35,082 nt of DNA from Oscillospiraceae bacterium (GTDB lineage: Bacteria; Bacillota; Clostridia; Oscillospirales; Acutalibacteraceae). The stretch is taken from the NCBI GenBank assembly GCA_015065975.1, contig SVPG01000021.1, positions 1 through 35,082 of the forward strand. The letters are read 5' to 3'. The notes below the pieces were generated by a model that was not told where the DNA came from, did no database searches, and worked only from the letters and a program-made list of their open reading frames with translations. Each line of letters begins with the position of its first letter. Position 1 is the first letter of the stretch. The position numbers and the translations under genes are program-made. Below, piece after piece: positions 34,737-35,082 of this stretch.

Positions 34737-35082
34737 GATTCGAACTCTGACGGCTTAGCTGCTTGCGTTTTTTCGCTTCCCTCTGTCCCCGGCTACTTCC
34801 GACGCAAGCAGCTTTTGAAAATCCTTTTGGGATTTTCGGCGTGCCGCTCGCATGAATTCTTTTTGCCACATGTAAAAACAGCGTCTCCGCAAAAGCGGAG
34901 ACGCTGTTTTGGCAGGGGCAGTAAGATTCGAACTCTGACGGCTTAGCTGCTTGCGTTTTTTCGCTTCCCTCTGCTCCCTGCTTCTTCCGACGCAAGCAGC
35001 TTTTGAAAATCCTTTTGGGATTTTCGGCGTGCCGCTCGCATGAATTCTTTTTGCCACATGTAAAAACAGCGTCTCCGCAAAA
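34737..35082 (-). repeat. Tandem 188-bp hairpin-rich repeat with tRNA-tail-like ends
   Basis: Two copies of a 188-bp unit lie head to tail: about 34737-34924 and 34925 to beyond the window end. They differ by only a handful of substitutions near 34783-34796. Each contains GATTCGAACTCTGACGG, a 12-bp inverted repeat (AGCTGCTTGCGT and its complement, about 36 bp apart), a small GAAAATCC/GGATTTTC hairpin, and the CAGCGTCTCCGC terminator stem, cut by the window edge in copy 2. On the minus strand the junction between copies reads GTTCGAATCTTACTG followed by CCCCTGCCA, like a tRNA T-loop and 3' acceptor ending in CCA, directly before the terminator. The 5' half of the tRNA is absent. This 420-bp region has no gene I can support. 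Confidence 0.85.
34875..34910. terminator. Perfect 16-bp terminator hairpin inside the 188-bp repeat
   Basis: AAAACAGCGTCTCCGC and its exact complement flank an AAAA loop, with A-runs left and T-runs right, so it can work in both directions. On the minus strand it follows a tRNA-like CCA end immediately, the arrangement expected after a real tRNA gene. Confidence 0.88.

Noticed and set aside
34650-34740. CIRCE/HrcA operator before the J-TPR/hscC operon
   Set aside because: No TTAGCACTC-N9-GAGTGCTAA repeat is present. GCACTG near 34715 is a chance partial match.
34910-34935. A tRNA gene on the minus strand at the repeat junction
   Set aside because: Only a T-loop, a mismatched T-stem and an acceptor 3' strand with CCA are present. 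No D-arm, anticodon arm or 5' acceptor strand lies upstream in the minus direction.
34702-35057. Overlapping minus-strand ORFs of 97 and 100 codons across the 188-bp repeats
   Set aside because: The proteins are basic and repetitive only because the DNA repeats. They run through terminator stems and inverted repeats and lack ribosome sites. The structure is better explained as a non-coding element.
1-35082. CRISPR array, insertion sequence or prophage
   Set aside because: No regularly spaced short repeats, transposase, integrase or phage structural genes were found. The only tandem DNA repeats are the 18-bp coding tract, the 10-bp operator-like repeats and the 188-bp element.

Overview
The window looks like chromosomal DNA from an anaerobic Firmicute of the Oscillospiraceae/Ruminococcus type. 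This rests on a clostridial glgB-glgC-glgD-glgA glycogen cluster with a split GlgC/GlgD pyrophosphorylase, addB-addA recombination nuclease genes, a potABCD operon, Gram-positive lipoprotein signals, threonine-rich surface proteins, consensus sigma-A promoters and AGGAGG-type ribosome sites. The species cannot be fixed from the sequence alone.

Layout. 1-707 (minus) is the start of a gene fusing a Cro/CI-type helix-turn-helix to a class I/II aminotransferase. 856-8331 (minus) is a six-gene glycogen operon, transcribed glgB, zinc-ribbon membrane protein, glgC, glgD, DUF5050-like propeller membrane protein, glgA, and closed by a perfect hairpin terminator. Divergent from it is a CotH-kinase lipoprotein (8618-10114). 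Next come greA with a membrane protein of unknown function, then pnuC behind an attenuator-like hairpin. The minus-strand block 12635-20521 holds an IMPACT/YigZ-family protein, rpmE (L31) and addB-addA. On the plus strand, potA-potB-potC-potD (20898-24819) forms a complete polyamine ABC importer.

24900-29800 is more accessory. It holds a small AT-rich orphan gene, a threonine-rich membrane-anchored protein, a large secreted serine hydrolase (SH3, beta-lactamase fold, Ig-like domain and an unrecognised C-terminal domain), an HSL-type esterase, and an AIM24-family protein with three 10-bp phased repeats at its promoter.

29822-34650 (minus) is a two-gene chaperone unit. A 1050-residue TPR protein carries a J-like N-terminus in which HPD reads HPE, and it overlaps by 4 bp with an HscC-type short Hsp70. 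The window ends in a hairpin-rich tandem repeat of 188 bp. Each unit carries a tRNA T-loop-like sequence, and one junction runs straight from a tRNA-3'-end-like CCA into a strong terminator.

The best candidates for something not yet described are the HPE-type J-TPR/HscC pair, the 188-bp tRNA-tail repeat, the two membrane proteins embedded in the glycogen operon together with a histone-like tail on GlgB, and the HTH-aminotransferase fusion.
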